A stretch of DNA of 60,564 nt. Origin: Roseofilum acuticapitatum BLCC-M154. Its GTDB lineage: Bacteria; Cyanobacteriota; Cyanobacteriia; Cyanobacteriales; Desertifilaceae. Made by a program: the position numbers and the translations under genes. The notes under the pieces are model-generated. The model searched no databases, was not told where the DNA came from, and saw nothing but the letters and a program-made list of their open reading frames with translations. The stretch covers positions 1 to 60,564 of the forward strand of contig NZ_JAQOSP010000059.1 in assembly GCF_030068475.1 (NCBI RefSeq). Direction: 5' to 3'. Below, in pieces: positions 24,271 through 33,032 of this stretch. Position 1 is the stretch's first letter, and each line of letters opens with the position of its first letter.

Positions 24271-26943
24271 TTAATTCAAGTCTGATCTTGCGTTCTGGAG
24301 GCACTGGTTCAACTTTTGGGCCAGCTCAAGTACATTAGGGTAATCCATAAAAGAGCCATGGTTGCCTGGTACATCATAAACTTCTACACCAACAGAAGTC
24401 ATTTTTCTCCAACCTAGTAGTGGATCAAGTTTCCATCCTTCTGGTATGGGTCGTCCTAACCTGGAGCGAAATAGTGTAATTTTGCCATCATAGATGGTAG
24501 GAGTATAGCGGCTTTTTGCAGCTCTATTGACTTTCCGAATAAAATGACTGGTTTGAATCACAATATTTGTGCCATCATCTTTAGGCAACCAGTCTTCAGA
24601 AGGAAGTTGGTCGAAAGCCTTAGAAGATGAAGCCATACCCTTCATACGATCTTGCCAACGTTCAACAAGATACTCAAAACCTTGTTGAGAAAATCTTCTC
24701 CAATGCCGAGCGAGTCGTTCATAGGGTGAAAGAGGTGTGGTGTGAATACGTTCAAGAGCATAGGGGCTATGGCTATCAAGAATGACAAGCAGAGCAATTT
24801 CCTGGCCTTGTTGTCTGAGTTGTTGTGCCATTTCAAAAGCTACTAGACCACCAAAAGAGTAACCTCCAATCAAGTAAGGACCTTGAGCTTGCAATGCTTG
24901 CATTGTTTGAATATTACGAGCAGCTATAGCTTCAATAGTAGTTAAAGGTTGGGTTTTGCCATCAAGACCTTGTGCTTGTAAACCATATAACGGTTGATGC
25001 AAACCTAATTCAATTGCTAAGTTGCTATAATTAAGAACATTTCCTCCTATCCCATGACTAACAAAGAAGGGAGGATTATCGCCATTGGGCTGAATTGGAA
25101 CTAACGATGACCAGGCATCAGTGAAGCGATCGCTTTGCAATATTTCTGCTATTTCTTTGATCGTTGGTGCTTTCATCAGTAAAGCCAGAGGAAGCTTCAC
25201 CCCCAAGGTTTGTTCAATTTCAGAGAAAATTTGGGCAGCTAATAGGGAATGTCCGCCAATTTCAAAGAAATGATCGCAAATCCCAATAGGCTTTTGCTCC
25301 AACCATTTTTCCCAAATTTCTACCAATTGGCCTTCAATTTCGTTGCTAGGAGGGATAAACTGCTGAGTTAATTCTAAGTTATCGCGGCTTGGTTCTGGCA
25401 AAGCACGACGATCTAATTTACCATTTGGTGTTAGAGGTAGAGCATCTAAGAACATGAAATGGGCAGGTATCATATAGTCAGGGAGCTTGCCTTGAATCTC
25501 ATGTCGTAATTCTTCCTTTAAAGAAGAGTGAACAGCCATGGTAAGGCCAGATTTGGGGATTAAATAGGCAACCAGTTGAGTTTCTCCTTGAAGAGTTTCA
25601 TGGGCAGAAACAACAGATTGTTTAATCTGGGGATGATTTTCTAGAACAGCTTCAATCTCACCAGTTTCGACTCGCATTCCACGGATTTTAACTTGAAAAT
25701 CTACTCGCCCAAGAATTTCTAAACCACCGCTTTCTAAAATACGAGCCACATCCCCAGAGCGAAAAAGCCGATTAAAGGGATCTTCTGAGAAAGGATTAGA
25801 AATAAATTTGGCCTCATTATCTTGGGGGCGGTTGAGATAGCCTCGTGCCAGATTTTTTCCAGAAATCGCCAATTCCCCAATTTCACCCATAGGTAGAAGA
25901 TTAAGGTTTTCATCCACCACGTGAATACAATTGTGATCGTAAAGTTTCCCCACAACCGGTACATAACCAGAATCTCGTTCAAAGTCTTCAGGGACACAAT
26001 TGGCACAAACTCCTAGAGTTTCTGTCTGACCATAAAGATTAAAAACTTGTGGTTGTTTGTTTATCGGAAATTGACGGCGAACTTTTTTCAGGAGAGGACA
26101 AGGTAAAAGACCACCTGAAAAGACAAGAAACCGCAACTGACTAGAGTGGAGCAAATTTTGCTTTTCGAGAGGAAGAGTGTCTAAAGATTGAATCCCGTAG
26201 CGCCAAACTGACGCAACTGTATCAAATACAGTTACCTTTTTATCTATGATGAATTGAAACAACTGGAGTGGATTTTTAATGTATTCATCAGTGGCAACAA
26301 TAACTTTTGCTCCTTTACATAAGGGAAATAGGAGTTGACGTAAAGACGAAGAAAACGAGAAGGAAGCAGTATGTAAGTAGTAGTCTTGTTCTGTAATAGG
26401 GAAAACATCTGTTAGTCCCTTCAGGTAATAGCTAACATTTTCCTGAGTAATTTGTACTCCCTTGGGTTTACCGGTTGATCCTGATGTGTAGATAATGTAA
26501 GCCAGGTTATCGGGTTGAACAGTTCTTAAGGGATTATCCTGTGGATAGGATCTCAAAAGAGAACGATCTGTATCTAAATTTATTATTTTTCCCAAATAAC
26601 TAGGAAACCCCTCTCGTAAATGTTCTTGGGTAAGTAACCAAGAAATTTCTGTTTCCTGAAGAATAAATTCCGAGCGTTCTTTAGGATATTTCGGATCGAG
26701 TGGAATATAAGCTCCTCCTGCTTTCCAAATCCCTAAAATGCCTATAATTAACTCCAAAGAGCGTTCGGCACAGATGCCGACACGGACTTCTGGTTTTACC
26801 CCTAAGCTTTGTAAATAATGTGCCAGTTGATTCACTTGGTAATTGAGTTGCTCATATGTTAACTGCACATCATTACATTCGAGGGCGATCGCATTGGGGC
26901 TTTGCTGGACTTGCTCTTCCCATAAACTTTGAAATAGTTTCAT
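24271..26943 (-). CDS. Single-module A-T-TE synthetase (adenylation, carrier, thioesterase)
   Basis: The 890-residue protein has an adenylation domain (about 1-515), a carrier domain (about 530-605; DHFFEIGGHSL, Ser566 as phosphopantetheine site) and a thioesterase (about 620-885; GGYSFGGL, Ser696). Adenylation cores are visible: YTSGSTGKPKGV (152-163), NLYGQTET (302-309), RSGDVAR (395-401) and NGKLDRRAL (507-515). There is no condensation domain. The A4 core reads FSSS where amino-acid-activating domains have FDxS, so the Asp that binds the alpha-amino group is replaced by Ser198. The substrate is therefore probably not a normal alpha-amino acid. It closes an operon with an MBOAT and an SGNH-like gene, which suggests acyl activation for polysaccharide decoration. 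Confidence 0.9.
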   Translation of the reverse strand: MKLFQSLWEEQVQQSPNAIALECNDVQLTYEQLNYQVNQLAHYLQSLGVKPEVRVGICAERSLELIIGILGIWKAGGAYIPLDPKYPKERSEFILQETEISWLLTQEHLREGFPSYLGKIINLDTDRSLLRSYPQDNPLRTVQPDNLAYIIYTSGSTGKPKGVQITQENVSYYLKGLTDVFPITEQDYYLHTASFSFSSSLRQLLFPLCKGAKVIVATDEYIKNPLQLFQFIIDKKVTVFDTVASVWRYGIQSLDTLPLEKQNLLHSSQLRFLVFSGGLLPCPLLKKVRRQFPINKQPQVFNLYGQTETLGVCANCVPEDFERDSGYVPVVGKLYDHNCIHVVDENLNLLPMGEIGELAISGKNLARGYLNRPQDNEAKFISNPFSEDPFNRLFRSGDVARILESGGLEILGRVDFQVKIRGMRVETGEIEAVLENHPQIKQSVVSAHETLQGETQLVAYLIPKSGLTMAVHSSLKEELRHEIQGKLPDYMIPAHFMFLDALPLTPNGKLDRRALPEPSRDNLELTQQFIPPSNEIEGQLVEIWEKWLEQKPIGICDHFFEIGGHSLLAAQIFSEIEQTLGVKLPLALLMKAPTIKEIAEILQSDRFTDAWSSLVPIQPNGDNPPFFVSHGIGGNVLNYSNLAIELGLHQPLYGLQAQGLDGKTQPLTTIEAIAARNIQTMQALQAQGPYLIGGYSFGGLVAFEMAQQLRQQGQEIALLVILDSHSPYALERIHTTPLSPYERLARHWRRFSQQGFEYLVERWQDRMKGMASSSKAFDQLPSEDWLPKDDGTNIVIQTSHFIRKVNRAAKSRYTPTIYDGKITLFRSRLGRPIPEGWKLDPLLGWRKMTSVGVEVYDVPGNHGSFMDYPNVLELAQKLNQCLQNARSDLN

Positions 26944-27025
26944 AGTAATTTTACTCCATAGATAGATATATAATAGCTTATAGCCACGGTTTTCTCTTCT
27001 TTAAATTGAAATGAGTCGTATTTTG

Positions 27026-28141
27026 CTATCGCTTTAGTCCTTCTAACATTGTCACGACATCTGGATTGTCCTTCCTCCAGATATTTCTTTGTTTACGAAT
27101 GTCTTCCAAATGCTCTTCAATATTCTCTTGAGCAATCATAATACCAAAATCTTCCGGCACTATTTCTTGATTATACTGTAAAATCCGATTGAGAATCAAG
27201 TCTCCAACGTGCATTGTAAAATGAGAACTATCCCTGTATTTAGTCATTTGATCGGTGATGAATTCCGTAGTTATACTGTTATAGCCAGAAAAGTCCCAAA
27301 CTGGGAGTATATTAACAATCTCTCGCTTCCCTTGTTCTATAACTGCTTCACTACCTGACATATACATAGCTTCAAATTGAGTAACGTGAGGTGGTGTAAT
27401 AAAGGCTATCAAATTCAGGTTATTTTCTCGACATAAATCAACAATAATACTGAGATTTTCTAAAGCAAATGGAAATATTTTATCCTTTGGATTATTAATT
27501 ATTCCTGGAAGCCAAGAAGTAAACTTCACATTCCTATATTTCACATAGTCAGTATCGCGAACGCCTTTAGAGTTATAGTATTCGTAATCTGGTTTGTCTA
27601 AATTAGCTTTAATAGATTCAAGACTTTTACTAAACGTATCCCAAGAAAAATTAATTTCTAGAGATTCTGATAACGGCAAACCTTGTTGTTGCAACCTATC
27701 TTCTTTAAAACCGGTTTTCCTTAAATAGGGATCTTCTAGAAGCCATAAATCTATGCCTAGAATAACGACTTGAATATTTTCTTGTGTTTGAATAGCATAT
27801 TCCAAATAACGTCTTTGCTCATAAAACGTCATTCCTTGCATAGCTAAATTATAAACAGGTTGATATGTTTGTAATGCTGGATGCTCTACATCAAAGGCTG
27901 TTTCTACGCGAGATGCCCCTAAAAATATGGTTTTAGCATCTTGACGAGTTAGGTCTACTGCCTTATATAATCTAGTGTTATCTACAGTTGCAGGCTTAGA
28001 CTGATTAATTCCTGGAATAACTAGGATCTTGATAATGCCGAAAGGATCAATAATTGCATTAAAGAGGGCAACTAGACACGATCCGCTTGCTGCTACTGAC
28101 AACAAGATCAGAGTAAAACTACGATAAGGCTTCATCTTCAC
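27026..28141 (-). CDS. Membrane-anchored SGNH/DltD/AlgX-like protein, partner of MBOAT
   Basis: The 371-residue protein has one N-terminal membrane anchor (FTLILLSVAASGSCLVALFN) and an extracytoplasmic domain. TIFLGASRVETAFD (Ser77) resembles the first SGNH block, and YRDSSHFTMHVGDLIL (Asp304, His307) resembles the last, giving a possible Ser-Asp-His triad. Proteins of this kind accompany MBOAT acyltransferases in alginate (AlgJ/AlgX) and teichoic acid (DltD) modification and place the acyl group on the exported polymer. Its start lies one base past the MBOAT stop, so the two are almost certainly co-translated. Confidence 0.78.
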   Translation of the reverse strand: MKMKPYRSFTLILLSVAASGSCLVALFNAIIDPFGIIKILVIPGINQSKPATVDNTRLYKAVDLTRQDAKTIFLGASRVETAFDVEHPALQTYQPVYNLAMQGMTFYEQRRYLEYAIQTQENIQVVILGIDLWLLEDPYLRKTGFKEDRLQQQGLPLSESLEINFSWDTFSKSLESIKANLDKPDYEYYNSKGVRDTDYVKYRNVKFTSWLPGIINNPKDKIFPFALENLSIIVDLCRENNLNLIAFITPPHVTQFEAMYMSGSEAVIEQGKREIVNILPVWDFSGYNSITTEFITDQMTKYRDSSHFTMHVGDLILNRILQYNQEIVPEDFGIMIAQENIEEHLEDIRKQRNIWRKDNPDVVTMLEGLKR

Positions 28142-28142
28142 C

Positions 28143-29630
28143 TCAGAATTGAAAATATAAGAACTCGCTGACTTGATTCAAGGAGAGTAAACACACAAAA
28201 ACCATCGTACCCGCTCCAACTGCCCACCACCATTTAGGTTGAAACTTTTCCATTATTTCTTGGGTATTTGGACACCAAATTACCAGTGCAAGTAAGGCGA
28301 TAATGGTTCCCAAATTGATGCCTAAAGTTGTAGCATCGGTTCCTGGAAGATAGGGTAGTGCTGATAGCACTTCTTGTCCCTTGAATTCTACACCCAAAGG
28401 AGTGAGCCAAGATAAAAGTGACTCAAACTTACCGGGTAAAACAATACCTTTCATTCCAGTAACTGATTGAATCATGAAGGCAGCATCTTGAAAGCTCGTC
28501 GATCGAAATAAGATCCAACTCATCACCACAGCAAAAAAGGTAATGAACCATGCAAGAAACCAAGGTAATTTAATACGCAGTCGTTGCCATTGCCGGTCTA
28601 TAACGAGGTATAAACCGTGAAGTCCTCCCCAGACCACAAATGTCCAACCTGCACCATGCCAAAGTCCTCCTAAGAACATAGTAATCATTAAATTCAAATT
28701 TCGCCTTAGTTCTCCTTTACGGTTTCCTCCTAGTGGAATATACAGATAATCCCGGAGAAAGTTTGAGAGGGTAATATGCCACCTGCGCCAAAAATCAGCA
28801 ATGGAGGTTGCTTTGTAGGGAGAATCAAAGTTAATCGGCAATTCAATATTAAACATCCATCCCAAGCCGATCGCCATATCTGAGTAGCCGGAAAAGTCGA
28901 AATACAGTTGTAGCGTATAGCATAATGCTCCTACCCAGGCTTCTACAAAACTCACCTGGCTTGCATGATCGAATACGTCTGCCACCCAAGGGGAAAGACG
29001 GTCTGCAATGAGCATTTTTTTACTCAAGCCCAAGGTGAACAGGGTTAGTCCTCTGGCAAAGTTGCGATCGGAGAAAATAAATTTACGCTTCTGCCAAAAT
29101 TGTGGGATCAGTTCATCATGACGGAGAATCGGGCCAGCAATGAGTTGAGGGAAAAAAGACACAAATAAACTGTATTCAAGAACGCCGTATTTTTTGGTTT
29201 CCCCACGATAGGCATCAACGAGATAAGCAATTTGGGTAAAGGTATAAAAGGAAATGGCTAGGGGCAGGACAATGTTGGGCACTGGAAGATCGGTATTCAA
29301 GATGCCATTCATCGATTGAGCTAAAAATCCTGCGTATTTGTAGTATCCGATAAATCCTAAGTTGATACAGACACCACTGATTAATAAGAGTTTAGCCTGT
29401 TGACTTCCATGCTCTGTTCTTGATAGAGTTCTACCGATGAAAAAGTTAGTGAGAATGGAAATTACCAGTAGCGGCAAATAGGCTACATTCCAGTAGGCAT
29501 AGAAAAAGAGGGAGGTAGCCACTAGCCAAATCATCGCTGCTAAAGTGAGTCGAAATTTAGCTAGACCAAAAAAAATAATTAAGGTAAGGGGTAAAAATAA
29601 GAGAATAAAGACGTGGGAATTAAATAGCAT
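28143..29630 (-). CDS. MBOAT-family O-acyltransferase (AlgI/DltB type)
   Basis: The 495-residue polytopic membrane protein has about ten hydrophobic segments. The MBOAT motifs are QLYFDFSGYSDMAIG, WRRWHITLSNFLRDYLYIPL (His285) and GGLWHGAGWTFVVWGGLHG (His325), the last carrying the essential histidine. Such proteins pass an activated acyl group across the membrane to an extracellular acceptor. Acetyl-CoA is the usual donor for AlgI-type members, but DltB-type members use a carrier-protein thioester. The adjacent A-T-TE gene makes the latter possible here. Confidence 0.93.
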   Translation of the reverse strand: MLFNSHVFILLFLPLTLIIFFGLAKFRLTLAAMIWLVATSLFFYAYWNVAYLPLLVISILTNFFIGRTLSRTEHGSQQAKLLLISGVCINLGFIGYYKYAGFLAQSMNGILNTDLPVPNIVLPLAISFYTFTQIAYLVDAYRGETKKYGVLEYSLFVSFFPQLIAGPILRHDELIPQFWQKRKFIFSDRNFARGLTLFTLGLSKKMLIADRLSPWVADVFDHASQVSFVEAWVGALCYTLQLYFDFSGYSDMAIGLGWMFNIELPINFDSPYKATSIADFWRRWHITLSNFLRDYLYIPLGGNRKGELRRNLNLMITMFLGGLWHGAGWTFVVWGGLHGLYLVIDRQWQRLRIKLPWFLAWFITFFAVVMSWILFRSTSFQDAAFMIQSVTGMKGIVLPGKFESLLSWLTPLGVEFKGQEVLSALPYLPGTDATTLGINLGTIIALLALVIWCPNTQEIMEKFQPKWWWAVGAGTMVFVCLLSLNQVSEFLYFQF

Positions 29631-29634
29631 AGGA

Positions 29635-30546
29635 TTACTCTAGCCAATTGGAAAGATCTCGGTTAATTAAGTCTTGCAGTTGCAGAATATCTTGTCGATA
29701 AAGGTTAATAAGTTGCTTCCTAGTTTTGTCAGGGAGTTTGGGTTTTCCTTGGTTACGCTGCTTGAGATTAGTAGCGAGACGCTTGCGTAGTCCAGTAGGT
29801 AAGAGGGGTTTTAAGACTGCTTTAATGGGATTGGGTCGATTGAGGAGTGTATTGACAGTTCGATTTTTAGGAACCTCTGTTTTATTGTGAGTTTTGGTGA
29901 AATTTGGCGTAAAGGTTTTATCGACACCTAAAAATTCAAATATATTTTGGGCTACGGCTAACTTATCTTTGATGAGATCTTCATAGAGATAGATTCTGAT
30001 TTGACTCGCATCAAAGCGGTCAAAGTAGCGCTTTAGTTGGGTATAGTAAAATCCTCGTTTGATATAATGCCAATTGTGACTCCAACCTTGAGAAATGCGT
30101 GTCTCTTCTGCTTGAATGGCTTGATTAAAATCAAAGTCTGTATGGGGTTCAAATCCCTGGGATGCCCAGTATAAATAGTGTGAGAATGCTCGTTCTACTG
30201 GATCGCGAAGAATGGCGATCAGTTTCACGTCTGGGATATAGTGTTGTATCCGTTCCGGTGCTTTTTCACTATAAATGTATACAGTTGAGGCTTCCCCGAT
30301 CGCCTTTTCGGTCGTCACGGGGTCAAAAAGCGATCGGTAAGTGTCGAGATCGGTAACGCGATCGTTCATCTTAAATGTACCTTGGGGCCCTGGATATTCT
30401 AAGGGTTCACCTTCTAGGGCAAAAAAATCGGGTTCTTTGCTATATCCGGAGGGAACGTAAATTTCCGGATGTTGCTTCAAATAATAATACAGAGATGTCG
30501 TCCCTGCTTTGGCAGCACCAATGAGCAAAAAATTAGGCATCGTCAT
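29635..30546 (-). CDS. Sulfotransferase, heparan-N-sulfotransferase-like
   Basis: The 303-residue protein has the PAPS loop GAAKAGTTSLYYYL at residues 10-23 and the 3'-phosphate motif LRDPVERAFSHYL near 113-125. This subgroup differs from the tandem pair at 22-24 kb and resembles heparan N-/3-O-sulfotransferases. The C-terminal region is basic (NLKQRNQGKPKLPDKTRK). It sits four bases upstream of the MBOAT gene in the same operon, linking sulfation with acylation of the same product. Confidence 0.9.
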   Translation of the reverse strand: MTMPNFLLIGAAKAGTTSLYYYLKQHPEIYVPSGYSKEPDFFALEGEPLEYPGPQGTFKMNDRVTDLDTYRSLFDPVTTEKAIGEASTVYIYSEKAPERIQHYIPDVKLIAILRDPVERAFSHYLYWASQGFEPHTDFDFNQAIQAEETRISQGWSHNWHYIKRGFYYTQLKRYFDRFDASQIRIYLYEDLIKDKLAVAQNIFEFLGVDKTFTPNFTKTHNKTEVPKNRTVNTLLNRPNPIKAVLKPLLPTGLRKRLATNLKQRNQGKPKLPDKTRKQLINLYRQDILQLQDLINRDLSNWLE

Positions 30547-30567
30547 AACAGTAAATCCTCATATCAA

Positions 30568-31677
30568 TCAATGGTAGTTTAACCAAAGTTTAGCACTATT
30601 CTCCCAAGTTTCTTCTTGTGCAAGTTGCTGAAATTCTTGACGGATTTCTTCTAATCTATCCTGATTATTTAATAACTCTATAATTTTCATCGCTACCGCT
30701 TCTTGAGTCGTTTGCTTGTAAGGATTACCTGGTGCTTTCATGCAATAGTTCTTTTCACTCAGTGCCACATAATCAGTTGTGACGGGAACACAACCCACGG
30801 CAGCCGATTCCCGGACTGAAATACAATCTATTTCTTGGAAGGTACAGCCATAGTAATGAATCGATGCTGTGGATTTTTCTTGGATTAACTTTTCCACTCC
30901 GATTCTACCATGGTCAGTGACACCAGATTGGTTCATTAATGCTATCATTTTTTCTTTCCAGGCTTGAACTTCTGGTTTACTAAAATCATTGCCAGACCAA
31001 CCATAATATATATGTAGATGAGCTTCTGGAATTTCTTTCTTAATGATCGGCCAGCCATATTGCAACATTCTTTCCAATCCTCTAATATAATTGGATGCGT
31101 AAACCAATTTGTAAGGATCTTTATAACATTTACTATACTCAAAGTAAGATGGATCGACTCCATTCGGGATGATCGCGATCGTTGTTTCCTCTATTTCTGG
31201 TAATAAACTTCTGTGGTAAGCTGATTTGACAAACACGCAATCAAAATTCTTCAGTTTAGATTTAGTGACCTGATCGGGCTGCATGACTTCATGCAAATCT
31301 AACCAAATTCTCTTGGCTTTAGTTCGGGCATATAGTCGCCAAGGATAGCGCCAAATAATTAATATATCAAATTCATCGTATTGATTGAACTCAGAATAGT
31401 GGCGATACTCCACTCCATCATATATTCCGGCTTCTGTACCACAATTATTGTAAACAGTTACTGTATATCCTAATTTTACCCAAACTTTAGTTAGCTGTAT
31501 GATAGCAGTTTCCGATCCACCCAGACCCACTTTCAACGTCTCTGGAGTCCATACTCTTTGGGTTGCTCCAGTATAGTAAACAATAGACTTATTTGGCCAT
31601 ACTTTAGGTCTTAAGTACTGTCCGGTAAGTTTTATTTTTGACATGATATTACTTAGTGCTTGTTGATAAATCTTCAT
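30568..31677 (-). CDS. Glycosyltransferase, GT4-like (paralogue of 31.9 kb gene)
   Basis: The ATG at 31677 gives about 369 residues starting MKIYQQALSN, collinear with its divergent paralogue; an ATG three codons upstream is an alternative. SIVYYTGATQ, VGLGGSETAII (donor loop), AIIPNGVDPSYF and the C-terminal DCISVRESAAVGCVPVTTD, where the Glu of the EX7E-type motif lies, indicate a GT-B retaining enzyme. It starts the run of minus-strand genes leading to the A-T-TE protein, with 21 bases to the sulfotransferase start, and so is probably part of that operon. Confidence 0.82.
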   Translation of the reverse strand: MKIYQQALSNIMSKIKLTGQYLRPKVWPNKSIVYYTGATQRVWTPETLKVGLGGSETAIIQLTKVWVKLGYTVTVYNNCGTEAGIYDGVEYRHYSEFNQYDEFDILIIWRYPWRLYARTKAKRIWLDLHEVMQPDQVTKSKLKNFDCVFVKSAYHRSLLPEIEETTIAIIPNGVDPSYFEYSKCYKDPYKLVYASNYIRGLERMLQYGWPIIKKEIPEAHLHIYYGWSGNDFSKPEVQAWKEKMIALMNQSGVTDHGRIGVEKLIQEKSTASIHYYGCTFQEIDCISVRESAAVGCVPVTTDYVALSEKNYCMKAPGNPYKQTTQEAVAMKIIELLNNQDRLEEIRQEFQQLAQEETWENSAKLWLNYH

Positions 31678-31863
31678 AAAACACATACCTAGTCCATCCG
31701 TTGTGATATAGTTATGATATTAGCAAGTTCTGGTTCAACTGTCGGAAATGATTGACGCTTTTGACCATCTCTTAATCGACCATACCAATCATAAACGACC
31801 TGTCTATACTAGAGACAGAAAATAAAGAAATCTTCACTATCTCCATTATATAAAGCACAGCTC

Positions 31864-32976
31864 ATGAAAAAAATTAAAGAATGGGTTAAGCAAAGTTTTC
31901 CTAATCTTCAGACTCTGTATAAGAAAATAATGGCTAAAACATGGTCTACTGATTCAATTGTTTATTATACAGGTAACCATCATGAAGGCTTAACTCCGGA
32001 TAGCTTGAAAGTAGGTGCAAGCGGTTCTCATGCTGCTGTGATTTATCTGGCTAGGGAATGGGCAAAGTTGGGGCATGAAGTCACCGTATATAGCAATTGT
32101 GGCGATCAGGAGGGAACCTATGATGGCGTAAAATATGTGAACTATTATAAATTCAATTGGTGCGATCGCTTCGATACGGTGATCATTTGGAGACATTCCA
32201 CCTTAGTACAGTATCCCATTAATACCAAAAACCTTTGGTTAGATTGGCATGATACCCTAGGCCCAGCTAAAGCCTTTACAACAGAACGATTAGAACCCTT
32301 TGACAAAATCTTTTCTAAGAGCAATTATCAACGGAAATTATTGCCCCAGTTTAATGATGATAAATTTGTCGTCATTCACAACGGAGTCAGTGAAGACATC
32401 AGTAATTTATATAATCAACCCAAAAATCCCTACAAGTTAATCTATGGTTCCCGCTACTATCGAGGGCTAGAGTATATGCTAACCTACGGATGGCCGATTA
32501 TTAAACGGGAAATCCCTGAAGCAGAACTTCACTTGTACTATGGGTTTACCAAGCGAGATAATCAACCCAAACATGCTGAGTGGAGAAAAAAAATGGTTGA
32601 TCTAATGAGTCAACCAGGGGTTTTTGATCATGGCCGCGTTTCCCAAGATAAGATTCTTGAGGAAAAATCAACCTCATCGATTCATTATTATGGTTGTACC
32701 TATCCAGAAATTGATTGTATTTCTGTACGTGAATCAGCCATGGTCGGTTGTATTCCCGTCATGACTGACTTAGCTGCTTTAGGTGAAAAACCTTATGGAA
32801 TCAAGGTTTCTGGAGACCCAGAATCTCAGGAAACCCAAGAAGCAGTAGCTTATAAAGTGATAGAGTTACTGCGAGAAGACCCAGAAAAATTACAGTTAAT
32901 TCGCGAACAATTTAAGCAATTAACTCAAGAAGAGACCTGGGAAAAAATTGCTCCTATTTGGTTAAAAAATCAGTAG
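31864..32976 (+). CDS. Glycosyltransferase, GT4-like (inverted paralogue)
   Basis: The 370-residue protein is collinear with the preceding minus-strand glycosyltransferase from SIVYYTG through NGV, GWPIIKREIPEA.LH.YYG, HYYGCT..EIDCISVRES to the QEETWE C terminus. The donor loop reads VGASGSHAAVI, where the paralogue has GGSETAII, so a different donor or a loss of activity is possible. The two genes point away from each other across a 186-base spacer, an inverted duplication. It leads into the glycosyltransferase gene at 33033. Confidence 0.82.
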   Translation: MKKIKEWVKQSFPNLQTLYKKIMAKTWSTDSIVYYTGNHHEGLTPDSLKVGASGSHAAVIYLAREWAKLGHEVTVYSNCGDQEGTYDGVKYVNYYKFNWCDRFDTVIIWRHSTLVQYPINTKNLWLDWHDTLGPAKAFTTERLEPFDKIFSKSNYQRKLLPQFNDDKFVVIHNGVSEDISNLYNQPKNPYKLIYGSRYYRGLEYMLTYGWPIIKREIPEAELHLYYGFTKRDNQPKHAEWRKKMVDLMSQPGVFDHGRVSQDKILEEKSTSSIHYYGCTYPEIDCISVRESAMVGCIPVMTDLAALGEKPYGIKVSGDPESQETQEAVAYKVIELLREDPEKLQLIREQFKQLTQEETWEKIAPIWLKNQ

Positions 32977-33032
32977 GATTTAAGTGGAATCTTTGATTTT
33001 GTCTTTTTGTAAAGGTGGCTCACTTAACTGAT

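Noticed and set aside
24271-26943. Part of a larger non-ribosomal peptide synthetase cluster.
   Set aside because: There is no condensation domain and no second module or trans-acting partner in the neighbourhood; sugar and sulfate genes surround it.
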